A DNA stretch of 64,000 nucleotides, from assembly GCF_020097835.1 (NCBI RefSeq), contig NZ_CP083666.1:1984001-2048000 (forward strand), read 5' to 3'. A program made the translations under genes and the position numbers. This document shows, in pieces, positions 49,991 to 57,973 of this stretch (its first letter is position 1; the number at the start of each line of letters is the position of its first letter). The stretch comes from Haloprofundus halobius (GTDB lineage: Archaea; Halobacteriota; Halobacteria; Halobacteriales; Haloferacaceae). The notes beneath the pieces were generated by a model. It was given only the letters and a program-made list of their open reading frames with translations. It did not search any database and had not been told where the DNA came from.

Positions 49991-50443
49991 CTACCCCTGC
50001 TCGACGCGCCGTAGTGCCGCCGCCACGTCCTCCGGCGTCGCGCCGGTCGCCCGAATCCGATGGTCGGGGATGAGAAGCGGCACCGGATTCTCTCGAAGCG
50101 CGTTCTCGACCAGTCGGATGTCATCCTCCTCGTCGGCGTCGAGTCCGGCCAGTCGCGCCAGTCGTTCGACCGAGATCGTCTCGCCGTAGGGGACGTTTCG
50201 AGTCGCTTCGAGCACGCTCCGCCGGTCGGTCGGCACCGTCAGCGCGACGGGCGCGTCGTCGAAGTGGTCCTCAGCGCCGTCGAGGTAGTCGAAGATGCGG
50301 TCCAACAGCGAGTGGTCGGTCTCGGCGTCGTCGGGTATCGAGTCGGGGAACGAGACGTTGATGACGCGGCCGCCGACGACGCCGAGTTGGACGACAGTAT
50401 CGAGTGTCGGCGACTCGCGCGCGTAGATTCCTGCGTCTTCCAT
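49991..50443 (-). CDS. MGMT-like (alkyltransferase-like) protein without the reactive Cys
   Basis: A 150-residue protein of the O6-methylguanine-DNA methyltransferase family. VLEATRNVPYGETISVERLA and ENALRENPVPLLIPDHRIRA are the helix-turn-helix and active-site blocks, but the invariant PCHR reads PDHR: the alkyl-accepting Cys is Asp (residue 127). It therefore should not transfer an alkyl group; the ATL proteins (where Cys is Trp or Ala) instead bind O6-alkylguanine and recruit repair. The start is ATG 50443. It stands next to trpC but faces the other way. Confidence 0.82.
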   Translation of the reverse strand: MEDAGIYARESPTLDTVVQLGVVGGRVINVSFPDSIPDDAETDHSLLDRIFDYLDGAEDHFDDAPVALTVPTDRRSVLEATRNVPYGETISVERLARLAGLDADEEDDIRLVENALRENPVPLLIPDHRIRATGATPEDVAAALRRVEQG

Positions 50444-50527
50444 GGTCGAACCGAGGGCGACCTTCGTCTTCAAAGGGCCGTTCGCGGCCCCGGAGACACA
50501 AACCTTATGAACAGATTAGTGCATTAG

Positions 50528-50533
50528 TGTACA
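50528..50533 (+). promoter_or_regulatory. TGTACA palindrome directly before trpC
   Basis: TGTACA lies four bases before the trpC ATG (50537), after two ATTAGTG direct repeats (50514-50520 and 50523-50529) and an AACCTTATG TATA-like element at about 50501-50509. TGTACA is the half-site reported for the methanogen TrpY regulator, so it could be an operator. One copy only; weak evidence. Confidence 0.3.
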
Positions 50534-50536
50534 TCG

Positions 50537-51307
50537 ATGAACGACACAGCGGAGGTCGCCCCGGCGGTACGCTCGATACTCGCCGCCGCGCGCGACAGAG
50601 ACGGCGGGAGCGAACGGCTCTCGGTCGACGCGCGGTCGTTACCCCACGCGTTCGCCGCCGCGGAGGCCGACGGTCGAATCCCCGTCATCGCCGAAGTGAA
50701 ACCGACGAGTCCCACCACCGAAGGGACGCGCGACGACGACCCTGTCGAACTCGCACAGCAGATGGTCGACGGCGGCGCGGCGGCGCTGTCGGTTCTTACT
50801 GAGCCTGAGCACTTCGGCGGGTCGACCGAGAACCTCCGGCGGATCCGCGAGGCGGTCGACGTCCCCGTGCTGCGCAAGGATTTCATCGTCCGCGAGGACC
50901 AGTTCGACGTCGTCGAATCCGACGTGGTGTTGCTCATCGCGCGCTTCGTTGACGACCTTTCTGGGCTCTTGGACGCGGCCGAAGCCCGCGGCTTTCAGGC
51001 GCTCGTCGAGGTCCACGACGGCGACGAACTCGCCGAAGCTATCGACGCGGGAGCCTCCATCGTCGGCGTCAACAACCGCGACCTGACGAAACTCGACGTC
51101 GATTTATCCACCTTCGAGTCCGTCGCGCCCGCGGTTCCCGAGGACGTGACGCTCGTCGCCGAGAGCGGCGTGACGACGCCCGACGACGCCCGACGGATGC
51201 GCGATGCGGGCGCGGACGGCCTGCTCGTCGGTTCTGCGATCATGGCGGGCGACATACAGGAGAACACCGAGAAGTTCGTTACCTCGGAGTCCCAGGAGCA
51301 ACCATGA
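50537..51307 (+). CDS. trpC: indole-3-glycerol-phosphate synthase
   Basis: A 256-residue TIM barrel converting CdRP to indole-3-glycerol phosphate in tryptophan synthesis. [14 protein letters not shown] holds the catalytic Lys, [13 protein letters not shown] the Glu, [12 protein letters not shown] the general-acid Lys, [13 protein letters not shown] the Asn and [16 protein letters not shown] a conserved Glu-Ser. Its stop overlaps trpB by four bases (ATGA). Confidence 0.97.
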   Translation: MNDTAEVAPAVRSILAAARDRDGGSERLSVDARSLPHAFAAAEADGRIPVIAEVKPTSPTTEGTRDDDPVELAQQMVDGGAAALSVLTEPEHFGGSTENLRRIREAVDVPVLRKDFIVREDQFDVVESDVVLLIARFVDDLSGLLDAAEARGFQALVEVHDGDELAEAIDAGASIVGVNNRDLTKLDVDLSTFESVAPAVPEDVTLVAESGVTTPDDARRMRDAGADGLLVGSAIMAGDIQENTEKFVTSESQEQP

Positions 51308-52548
51308 GCACGAGCGACGGGAAGTTCGGCCGCTACGGCGGACAGTACGTCCCCGAGGCGCTGATGCCCGCTATCGAGGAACTGGAGGACGCCTACGAGC
51401 GCTACGTTCTGCACAACGAAGACGGCTTTATGGACGAGTTCCGGCAGCGACTCCGCGACTTCGGCGGGCGGCCGACGCCGACGCAGTACGCCGAGCGCCT
51501 CTCGGAGCGTTACGACCGCGACGTGTACCTGAAACGCGAGGACCTCGTCCACGGCGGCGCGCACAAGCTGAACAACGCGCTCGGCCAGGTCCTCCTGGCG
51601 AAGTATATGGGTAAAGACCGCATCATCGCCGAGACCGGGGCGGGTCAGCACGGGACCGCGACGGCGATGGCGTGCGCGCACCTCGACTTCGACTGCGAGG
51701 TGTACATGGGCGAGCGCGACATCAACCGCCAGCGCCCGAACGTCTTCCGGATGAAGATAAACGGCGCGGAGGTCACTCCCGTCACCGTGGGTCGCGGAAC
51801 CCTCAAAGAGGCGATTTCGGAGACGATGCGCGACTGGGCGACGAACGTCGAGGACACCCACTACGTCATCGGCTCTGTCGTCGGCCCGCACCCGTTCCCG
51901 GCGATGGTCCGCGACTTCCAGGCAGTCATCTCCGAGGAAGCCCGCGAGCAGATCCAGGAGCGAGCGGGGACGCTTCCCGATTCGGTGCTCGCGTGCGCGG
52001 GCGGCGGGTCGAACACGATGGGCGCGTTCGCCGAGTTCGTCGACGACGAGGGAGTCGACCTCTACGCCGTCGAGGCGGGCGGGTCGTCGCTCTCGGTCGA
52101 CGAGGAGGAAGGCGTCGCGCCCAACTCCGCCTCCTTGTCGACAGGCGGCGAGGGGGTGCTCCACGGCGCGCGCACCAAACTCCTGCAGGACCGCGACGGA
52201 CAGATCATGGAGTCGCACAGCGTCTCCTCCGGTCTGGACTACGCGGGCGTCGGTCCCGAACTCGCCTATCTGGTCGACGAAAACCGGGTGACGCCGGTGA
52301 ACGTGGACGACGACGCGGCACTGGAGGCGTTCCACCGCCTCTCGCGGCTGGAGGGAGTCATCCCAGCGCTGGAGACGGCGCACGCGTTCGCCTACGTGGA
52401 GAAGAACCACGAGGACCTCGGCGACACCGTCCTCGTGAACGTCTCCGGTCGCGGTGACAAGGATTTGGAATCCGTTATCGAGGAGACCGAGAAGCGCGGC
52501 ATCGAGAACGCGCCGGACATGTCGATGTTCTCGGGAGGGCTTCGATGA
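51304..52548 (+). CDS. trpB: tryptophan synthase beta chain
   Basis: A 414-residue PLP enzyme that condenses indole with serine. [19 protein letters not shown] opens the fold, [20 protein letters not shown] holds the PLP Lys (residue 88), and [17 protein letters not shown] is the beta-replacement loop with the conserved Glu. [15 protein letters not shown] is the phosphate-binding Gly/Ser loop. It is a standard TrpB1-type subunit, overlapping trpC and trpA by four bases each. Confidence 0.98.
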   Translation: MSTSDGKFGRYGGQYVPEALMPAIEELEDAYERYVLHNEDGFMDEFRQRLRDFGGRPTPTQYAERLSERYDRDVYLKREDLVHGGAHKLNNALGQVLLAKYMGKDRIIAETGAGQHGTATAMACAHLDFDCEVYMGERDINRQRPNVFRMKINGAEVTPVTVGRGTLKEAISETMRDWATNVEDTHYVIGSVVGPHPFPAMVRDFQAVISEEAREQIQERAGTLPDSVLACAGGGSNTMGAFAEFVDDEGVDLYAVEAGGSSLSVDEEEGVAPNSASLSTGGEGVLHGARTKLLQDRDGQIMESHSVSSGLDYAGVGPELAYLVDENRVTPVNVDDDAALEAFHRLSRLEGVIPALETAHAFAYVEKNHEDLGDTVLVNVSGRGDKDLESVIEETEKRGIENAPDMSMFSGGLR

Positions 52549-53441
52549 GCCGAATCCCCGAAGCGTTCGCCGACGTTCGCGGCGGTGAAGCCGCCGCGAG
52601 CCAACCAGAAGCAGATGCTTCTGGTGACGGACCCGCGTTCATTCCGTATCTTGCTGTCGGCGACCCCGACTACGAGTCGTCCATCGAGTACGTCGAGGCG
52701 CTCGAACGCGGCGGCGCGGACATCATCGAACTCGGCCTGCCGTTCTCGGAACCGGTCGCCGAGGGACCAACGATTCAGAACGCGGTCGTCCGGGCGCTCG
52801 AAGGCGGCATGACACCGACGCGTTTCTTCGAGTTCGTCGAGGAACTCGATGTCGATGTTCCGCTCGTCTGCATGACGTACTACAACCTCATCTACCGATA
52901 CGGCGACGACGACGCGAATCGGCCGCGCGCGTTCGTCGAGAAGGCCGCGGAAGTCGGACTCGACGGCTTCGTCGTCCCCGACCTCCCCGCCGAGGAGGCC
53001 GACCCCCTTCGGGAAGCCTGCGACGAGTTCGACCTCGACCTCGTGTTCATCGTCGCGCCGACGACGGAGGGCGAGCGCCTCGAACGCATCATGGAACAGG
53101 TGTCGGGATACGTCTACGTCCAGGCGCGCCTCGGCGTCACCGGGGCGCGCAGCGACGTGTCGGCGCAGACCGACGAGAGCCTCGCGCGACTCGACGACTG
53201 GGACGTACCGAAGGCCGTCGGCTTCGGCATCAAGACCGGCGAGCACGCCGAGCGCATCGTCGCCGGCGGTGCCGACGGCGTCATCGTCGGCAGCGCGCTC
53301 GTCGATATTGTGGCTGAAGGCCACGAGAACGGCGACTCGGCCGAATCGGTCGCCGCCCGTCTCGAAACGAAGGCTCGCGAACTGAGCGAGGGTGCTTCTC
53401 GCGGGTTCGCGCAACGCACACCGCATCCGGAACGCACATAA
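52545..53441 (+). CDS. trpA: tryptophan synthase alpha chain
   Basis: A 298-residue TIM-barrel subunit that cleaves indole-3-glycerol phosphate and passes indole to Trp[21 protein letters not shown] contains the catalytic Glu (residue 62); the second acid, normally Asp in ADGP, is Glu (residue 73), spaced 11 residues as in the classic E49/D60 pair. [11 protein letters not shown] and [20 protein letters not shown] are the phosphate-loop regions. ATGA overlap with trpB. The C-terminus is slightly extended. Confidence 0.96.
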   Translation: MSRIPEAFADVRGGEAAASQPEADASGDGPAFIPYLAVGDPDYESSIEYVEALERGGADIIELGLPFSEPVAEGPTIQNAVVRALEGGMTPTRFFEFVEELDVDVPLVCMTYYNLIYRYGDDDANRPRAFVEKAAEVGLDGFVVPDLPAEEADPLREACDEFDLDLVFIVAPTTEGERLERIMEQVSGYVYVQARLGVTGARSDVSAQTDESLARLDDWDVPKAVGFGIKTGEHAERIVAGGADGVIVGSALVDIVAEGHENGDSAESVAARLETKARELSEGASRGFAQRTPHPERT

Positions 53442-53469
53442 CCGTACACTGGCACAGTTTCACATACTC

Positions 53470-54264
53470 ATGAACACAGGAATCCACGCACGACTCGACC
53501 GCATCTCCACGGAGGGGCGATTTCTCGTCGTTCCGATGGATCACGGTATCACACTCGGGGCGGTAAAAGGCCTCAAAAACATCGAATCGACCATCGCGGC
53601 GGTGACACGCGGCGGGGCCGACGCCGTCCTCACGCAGAAGGGGATCGCCCCGCGCGTCCACCCGCACAAAAATGGTCGAGGATACATCGTCCACCTCAAC
53701 GCGTCCACGGTCATCGGTCCCGACAGCAACGACAAGCGGATGACCAGCACCGTCGAGGAGGCCGTCCGCGCCGGGGCCGACGCCGTCTCGTTCCACATCA
53801 ACGTCGGGAGCAACTACGAACCCGGCCAACTGGAGAGCCTCGCGCGCGTCACCGACGACGCCGAGCGACTCGGTATCCCCGTTCTTGCGATGGCGTACGC
53901 CCGGGGTCCCGACGTCGACGGCACCGACCCGCAGGCGCTCGGTCACGCAGTCCGCCTCGCGGAGGAAGCGGGCGCACACGTCGTGAAGACGGGCTACAGC
54001 GGTAACGCCGAGACGTTCGAGCACGTCGTCGAATCGACGCGCCTCCCCGTCGTCATCGCCGGCGGGAGCAGAGGCACCGACCGTGAGACCGTCGATATGG
54101 TCCGCGGCGCGATGGACGCTGGCGCGGCGGGCGTCTCGATGGGCCGCTCTATCTTCCAGCACGACGACCCCGAAGCCATCACCCGCGCCGTCTCCGCCGT
54201 CCTTCACGACGACCAGTCGGCCGAGGAGGCCATCGAGCGCGCCGGTCTCGGCATCGAAGCCTGA
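53470..54264 (+). CDS. aroA': 2-amino-3,7-dideoxy-D-threo-hept-6-ulosonate synthase
   Basis: A 264-residue class I aldolase-like TIM barrel of the DhnA/FBA group. VPMDHGITLGAVKGLKNIES is the opening, FHINVGSNYEPGQLESLAR and AHVVKTGYSGNAETF carry the Schiff-base Lys, and VVIAGGSRGTDRETVDMVRG the phosphate-binding loop. In archaea this enzyme makes ADTH, the first step of the alternative shikimate route, feeding the DHQ synthase II encoded further on. ATG 53470 follows a CATACTC; an earlier in-frame ATG would overlap trpA. Confidence 0.92.
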   Translation: MNTGIHARLDRISTEGRFLVVPMDHGITLGAVKGLKNIESTIAAVTRGGADAVLTQKGIAPRVHPHKNGRGYIVHLNASTVIGPDSNDKRMTSTVEEAVRAGADAVSFHINVGSNYEPGQLESLARVTDDAERLGIPVLAMAYARGPDVDGTDPQALGHAVRLAEEAGAHVVKTGYSGNAETFEHVVESTRLPVVIAGGSRGTDRETVDMVRGAMDAGAAGVSMGRSIFQHDDPEAITRAVSAVLHDDQSAEEAIERAGLGIEA

Positions 54265-54292
54265 AGCGGCTGCGCAGCGGAGCGAACGGGGC

Positions 54293-54297
54293 TTTTT
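54293..54297 (+). terminator. T-run terminator after the ADTH synthase gene
   Basis: Five T residues about 30 bases after the stop, within GC-rich sequence, fit an archaeal terminator ending the trpCBA-ADTH transcript. It overlaps the promoter zone of the SDR gene. Confidence 0.45.
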
Positions 54298-54321
54298 GTC
54301 GCCCTCGCTCGAACGGAGCGT

Positions 54322-55110
54322 ATGGCAACGACGGAGTTCGATTTCGACGGCGAGACGGTCATCGTGACGGGCGGGTCCTCGGGTATCGGCCGGGCGATGG
54401 CGACGCGCTTCGGCGAGTCCGGCGCGACGGTCATCGTCGCCGACGTTCGTGAAGAGCCGAAAGACGTCGACGAGGAGACGCCGACGCACGAACTCGTGCG
54501 CGAGCTGGGCAGCGACGCCGAGTACGTCGAGACGGACGTCACCGACCGCGACGAGGTCGAATCAGTCGTCGAGGCGGCCCGCGAGTACGGCGGCGTCGAC
54601 GTGATGGTGAACAACGCCGGTCTCTTCGTCGAGGGCGACATGCTCGACCTCTCGCCGGAGGAGTTCCGCCGAGTCCACCGCGTCAACGTCGACGGCGTGT
54701 TCTTCGGCGTGCAGGCCGCGGCCAGCGACATGCTCGACAGAGGTGAATCGGGATGCATCGTCAACACCGCCTCCATCTCCTCGAACCTCGCCCAGCACGG
54801 GCAGGTGCAGTACGACTCGACCAAGGGCGCGGTGCGGATGATCACCCGCGGCGCGGCGCTCGAACTCGCCGAGCACGGAATACGCGTCAACGCCGTCGCA
54901 CCCGGACAGATAGCAACGGAGTTCACCGAGGGACTCACCGAGGAGATGTACGAGGACGCAGAGAGCGGCGGCTTCCTGAAGCCGATTCCGCTGGGTCGGC
55001 CGGGCGAACCCGAGGATATCGCCGACGCGGCGGCGTTCTTGGCGACCGAGGGGGCGAGCTACATCACCGGCGAACTGCTGCACGTCGACGGCGGCTGGCA
55101 GATCTGTTGA
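54322..55110 (+). CDS. classical SDR family oxidoreductase
   Basis: A 262-residue short-chain dehydrogenase. ETVIVTGGSSGIGRAMATRF is the cofactor loop, VMVNNAGLFVEGDMLDL the NNAG motif, IVNTASISSNLAQHGQVQYD supplies the catalytic Ser, and QYDSTKGAVRMITRGAALEL the Tyr-Lys pair. The Asp after the second strand (VADVREE) points to NAD or mixed specificity. It resembles glucose 1-dehydrogenase-like and 3-oxoacyl reductase SDRs; the substrate is not known. It separates the ADTH synthase and DHQ synthase genes. Confidence 0.9.
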   Translation: MATTEFDFDGETVIVTGGSSGIGRAMATRFGESGATVIVADVREEPKDVDEETPTHELVRELGSDAEYVETDVTDRDEVESVVEAAREYGGVDVMVNNAGLFVEGDMLDLSPEEFRRVHRVNVDGVFFGVQAAASDMLDRGESGCIVNTASISSNLAQHGQVQYDSTKGAVRMITRGAALELAEHGIRVNAVAPGQIATEFTEGLTEEMYEDAESGGFLKPIPLGRPGEPEDIADAAAFLATEGASYITGELLHVDGGWQIC

Positions 55111-55170
55111 GAGCGCGTTATTCGGCGACGAGAACGAGTCAGTGAGAAATAGTATAAGTTAGACAAACTT

Positions 55171-55180
55171 TATTATATAT
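55171..55180 (+). promoter_or_regulatory. TATA box of the DUF4013 gene
   Basis: TATTATATAT centred about 23 bases before the ATG at 55199 in an unusually AT-rich 40-base segment, the strongest core promoter in this part of the window; the mRNA should be leaderless. Confidence 0.65.
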
Positions 55181-55198
55181 TGACTGTAATCGACGCCG

Positions 55199-55894
55199 AT
55201 GCTCGAAGACGCGCTCTCGTACCCGACGAAAGGCGATAGTGGAATCGTACGACTGCTCATCGGCGGCGTGCTGGTGTTTTTCAGTTGGCTTCTCGTGCCG
55301 GTGTTTCTGGTCTCCGGCTACCTCGTTCGCGCCGCCGCGGCGGTGTCGCGCGGCGACGAGGACCCCCCGGCGCTCGACGACTGGGGTGGCCTCCTCGTCG
55401 ACGGGGTGAAGGCGACGGTCATCGCCGTCGCGTACAGTCTCGTCCCCGCCGTCATCTTCGGCGGGATGCTCGTCGTCGTCGTCGGCGGCGGGTCCGCCGG
55501 CGGCAACGCGGGCGGTCTCCTCGCTGGCGTCGGACTGCTGGGGATGCTCCTCGCGCTGCCGGCCGTGCTCGTCGTCACCTACCTGCTTCCCGCGGCGCTC
55601 ATCAACTTTGCCCGCGAGGAGTCGCTTGGCGCCGCGTTCGCCGTCTCGACGCTGAAACCGGTGCTTCTGAGCCGACAGTACATCGTCGCGACGGTGATCG
55701 TGTTCGGCGTCTCGGTCGTCGGCGGCGCGGTGCTGAGTTTCCTCAGCGCCTTCCTCGTCGGCATCGTCATCGCACCGTTCTACTACTTCTGGCTCGGCCT
55801 CGCCAGCCAGTTCATGTTCGGTCGGGCCTTCGCCGAGGTCGCCAACACCCGCGAAAGCGCGACGCCGGCGGCCGCACCGGTCGCTGACGACTGA
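55199..55894 (+). CDS. DUF4013 family membrane protein
   Basis: A 231-residue protein with five to six spans. MLEDALSYPTKGDSGIVRLL with the following span, VSGYLVRAAAAVSRGDEDPP, DDWGGLLVDGVKATVIAVAY and the late SFLSAFLVGIVIAPFYYFWL are the parts I recognise as DUF4013. A Gly-rich VVGGGSAGGNAGGLLAG loop lies between two spans. The family is widespread in archaea and bacteria; its role is unknown. It has its own strong promoter. Confidence 0.9.
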   Translation: MLEDALSYPTKGDSGIVRLLIGGVLVFFSWLLVPVFLVSGYLVRAAAAVSRGDEDPPALDDWGGLLVDGVKATVIAVAYSLVPAVIFGGMLVVVVGGGSAGGNAGGLLAGVGLLGMLLALPAVLVVTYLLPAALINFAREESLGAAFAVSTLKPVLLSRQYIVATVIVFGVSVVGGAVLSFLSAFLVGIVIAPFYYFWLGLASQFMFGRAFAEVANTRESATPAAAPVADD

Positions 55895-55981
55895 GGCCAC
55901 TCGCGCGACCGACGCCGATATTTTCCGACGCTCCCTGACGCATCCGCCACGTTCAAGCCACACCCCCGAGAGAATCGGACA

Positions 55982-57157
55982 ATGACACGAAGCGTCTGGT
56001 TGAAGGCCGACGACACGGTCGGCGACTGGGAGGTTCGAAAGCAACGCATCACGACGGGACTCGAAGCGGGCGTCAACTGGGTCCTCGTCGACGAGTCCGA
56101 CGTCGCTCGCGTCCGCGAGCTCGGCGACGTGAAGATCGCCGCGTTCCGTACCGACGCGGACGTCCACGTGATGGACGCCGAAGACGAGGAGACGCCGACG
56201 GCGGTGGCGGACGTCTACGTCGTCGGCAAAGACGGCGAGGGCGACGGCACCGTCGACCTCCCGTCGGACTTCTCGGGGTCGGCGGACCTGACGACGCTCC
56301 GACACAGCGACGAGCGGGCGCAGGGCGCCTACGTCCGCATCCGCGGCAAGGAGTACGAGACGTTCGCCGAGGCGGCCGCCCGCGACGCTGACCACACGCT
56401 CGTCGTCGGCGAGGACTGGCAGATAATCCCCCTGGAGAACCTCATCGCGCGCATCGGCGACCAGACGGAGTTGGTCGCGGGCGTCACCTCCGCCGAGGAG
56501 GCCCGCGCCGCGTTCGAGACGCTCGAACACGGTGCCGACGGCGTCCTCCTCGACTCGGACAACCCCGACGAGATTCGCGAAACGGTCGAAGTGCGCGACG
56601 CCACCGAGCGCGAGCAGCTCGACCTCCGGTGGGCCGAGGTGCAGTCGGTCGAACGCGTCGGGATGGCCGACCGCGTCTGCGTCGACACCGGGAGTCTCCT
56701 CGAACACGACGAGGGGATGCTCGTCGGATCGATGTCCCGGGGGCTGTTCTTCGTCCACGCGGAGACGGCCGAGTCGCCGTACGTCGCCTCTCGCCCGTTC
56801 CGCGTCAACGCCGGGGCGGTCCACGCGTACGTCCGCACGCCCGACGGCGGGACGAAGTACCTCTCGGAGCTCAAAAGCGGCGACGAAGTGCAGGTCGTCG
56901 ACACCGAAGGTCGAACGCGCGAAGTCATCGTCGGACGCGTGAAGATAGAGAAGCGACCGATGTTCCGCGTCGAGGTGGACGTCGAGGGCGACCACGTGGA
57001 GACGCTGCTGCAGAACGCCGAAACCATCAAAGTCCCGACGAGCGCGGGTCGCAAAGCCGTCACCGACCTCGAAGCGGGCGACGAGCTGTTGCTGTACTAC
57101 GAGCAGGTGGCGCGGCACTTCGGCGAGGCCGTCGAAGAGAGCATCATCGAGAAGTAA
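55982..57157 (+). CDS. aroB': 3-dehydroquinate synthase II
   Basis: A 391-residue archaeal DHQ synthase II, which makes 3-dehydroquinate by NAD-dependent oxidative deamination of ADTH. MTRSVWLKADDTVGDWEVRK opens the family; GEDWQIIPLENLIARIGDQT is the central block, then DLRWAEVQSVERVGMADRVC and MLVGSMSRGLFFVHAETAES. The C-terminus EVDVEGDHVETLLQNAETIK closes it. Together with the ADTH synthase it gives the archaeal entry to aromatic amino acids. Confidence 0.95.
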   Translation: MTRSVWLKADDTVGDWEVRKQRITTGLEAGVNWVLVDESDVARVRELGDVKIAAFRTDADVHVMDAEDEETPTAVADVYVVGKDGEGDGTVDLPSDFSGSADLTTLRHSDERAQGAYVRIRGKEYETFAEAAARDADHTLVVGEDWQIIPLENLIARIGDQTELVAGVTSAEEARAAFETLEHGADGVLLDSDNPDEIRETVEVRDATEREQLDLRWAEVQSVERVGMADRVCVDTGSLLEHDEGMLVGSMSRGLFFVHAETAESPYVASRPFRVNAGAVHAYVRTPDGGTKYLSELKSGDEVQVVDTEGRTREVIVGRVKIEKRPMFRVEVDVEGDHVETLLQNAETIKVPTSAGRKAVTDLEAGDELLLYYEQVARHFGEAVEESIIEK

Positions 57158-57184
57158 GCGCGACAGCGACGACCCGCTCTTCTC

Positions 57185-57772
57185 TCAGTCGTCGATTTTC
57201 GCTTCCCCAGCGTCGAGTGCACGCTCGAACGGCGGGGTCGCCCGCACGTCGGAGAGCGACACGGGCGGGTCGGGACTCTCGGGAGGGGAGCACAGCGCTC
57301 GACACAACCACTGCACGTCGTGCCACTCACCCTGCTTGTAGCCGACGTTCTCGTAGACGCCCACCGGTTCGAAGCCCATCGCGCGGTGGAAGCCGACGCT
57401 CGCCGGGTTCGGGAGCGTCGTCCCCGCGTAGACGTTCACGTACCCCTGCGCTTCGAGTATTCCGAACAGCGCCGTGTAGAGGCCGCGGGCGACGCCACGT
57501 CGCCGCGCGCCGTCGGCGACGTACACCGAGGAATCGACCGACCACCGGTAGGCGTCGCGTTTGCGGTGCGGTCCGGCGTAGGCGTAGCCGACGACGCGTC
57601 CGTCGCGTTCGTCCACCAGCCAGGGGTACGATTCGAGCGTCGTCTCGATTCGCTCTTTACTCTCAACTTCCGTCGGCGGCGTCGTCTCGAAGGAGACGGC
57701 GGTGTCGCGAACGAACGGTTCGTATATCCTCAGAACGTCGTCGGCGTCGTCGGGCGTGGCGAGTCGTAACAT
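57185..57772 (-). CDS. GNAT acetyltransferase, phosphinothricin N-acetyltransferase-like
   Basis: A 195-residue GNAT. MLRLATPDDADDVLRIYEPF, then RDTAVSFETTPPTEVESKER, VVGYAYAGPHRKRDAYRWSV and GARRRGVARGLYTALFGILE (the acetyl-CoA loop), ending GYKQGEWHDVQWLCRAL, follow the Bar/Pat branch. Many members acetylate amino acids or small amines rather than phosphinothricin. The start is ATG 57772; the frame continues upstream, but the family starts here. A short Pro/Ser tail extends beyond the fold. Confidence 0.88.
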   Translation of the reverse strand: MLRLATPDDADDVLRIYEPFVRDTAVSFETTPPTEVESKERIETTLESYPWLVDERDGRVVGYAYAGPHRKRDAYRWSVDSSVYVADGARRRGVARGLYTALFGILEAQGYVNVYAGTTLPNPASVGFHRAMGFEPVGVYENVGYKQGEWHDVQWLCRALCSPPESPDPPVSLSDVRATPPFERALDAGEAKIDD

Positions 57773-57892
57773 ATCCGGGGAGAACACCTCCGGCCCCAAA
57801 TACGTTGTTTGAATTCACCAGGGCGCTGAAAACTCGGATTCAGTCCCGAGAGCAGCCGTGAACGCGGTTCGGTGAATCGTTCACGAAATACC

Positions 57893-57906
57893 ACTCGCAT
57901 CCGAGT
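57893..57906 (+). promoter_or_regulatory. TrmB-like site upstream of PEP synthase
   Basis: ACT-N7-GAGT at 57893-57906 matches the core of the TrmB consensus (TACT-N7/8-GAGTA) that I recall for Halobacterium. It sits about 35 bases upstream of the TATA-like CTTTAGGA (57941-57948), itself about 29 bases before the ATG, a place expected for activation. Confidence 0.5.
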
Positions 57907-57973
57907 CAGTAATTTTCAGCCATGTACCATACGCAAGCTTCTTTAGGAATCCTGTGGTCGAACCGAATACGCA

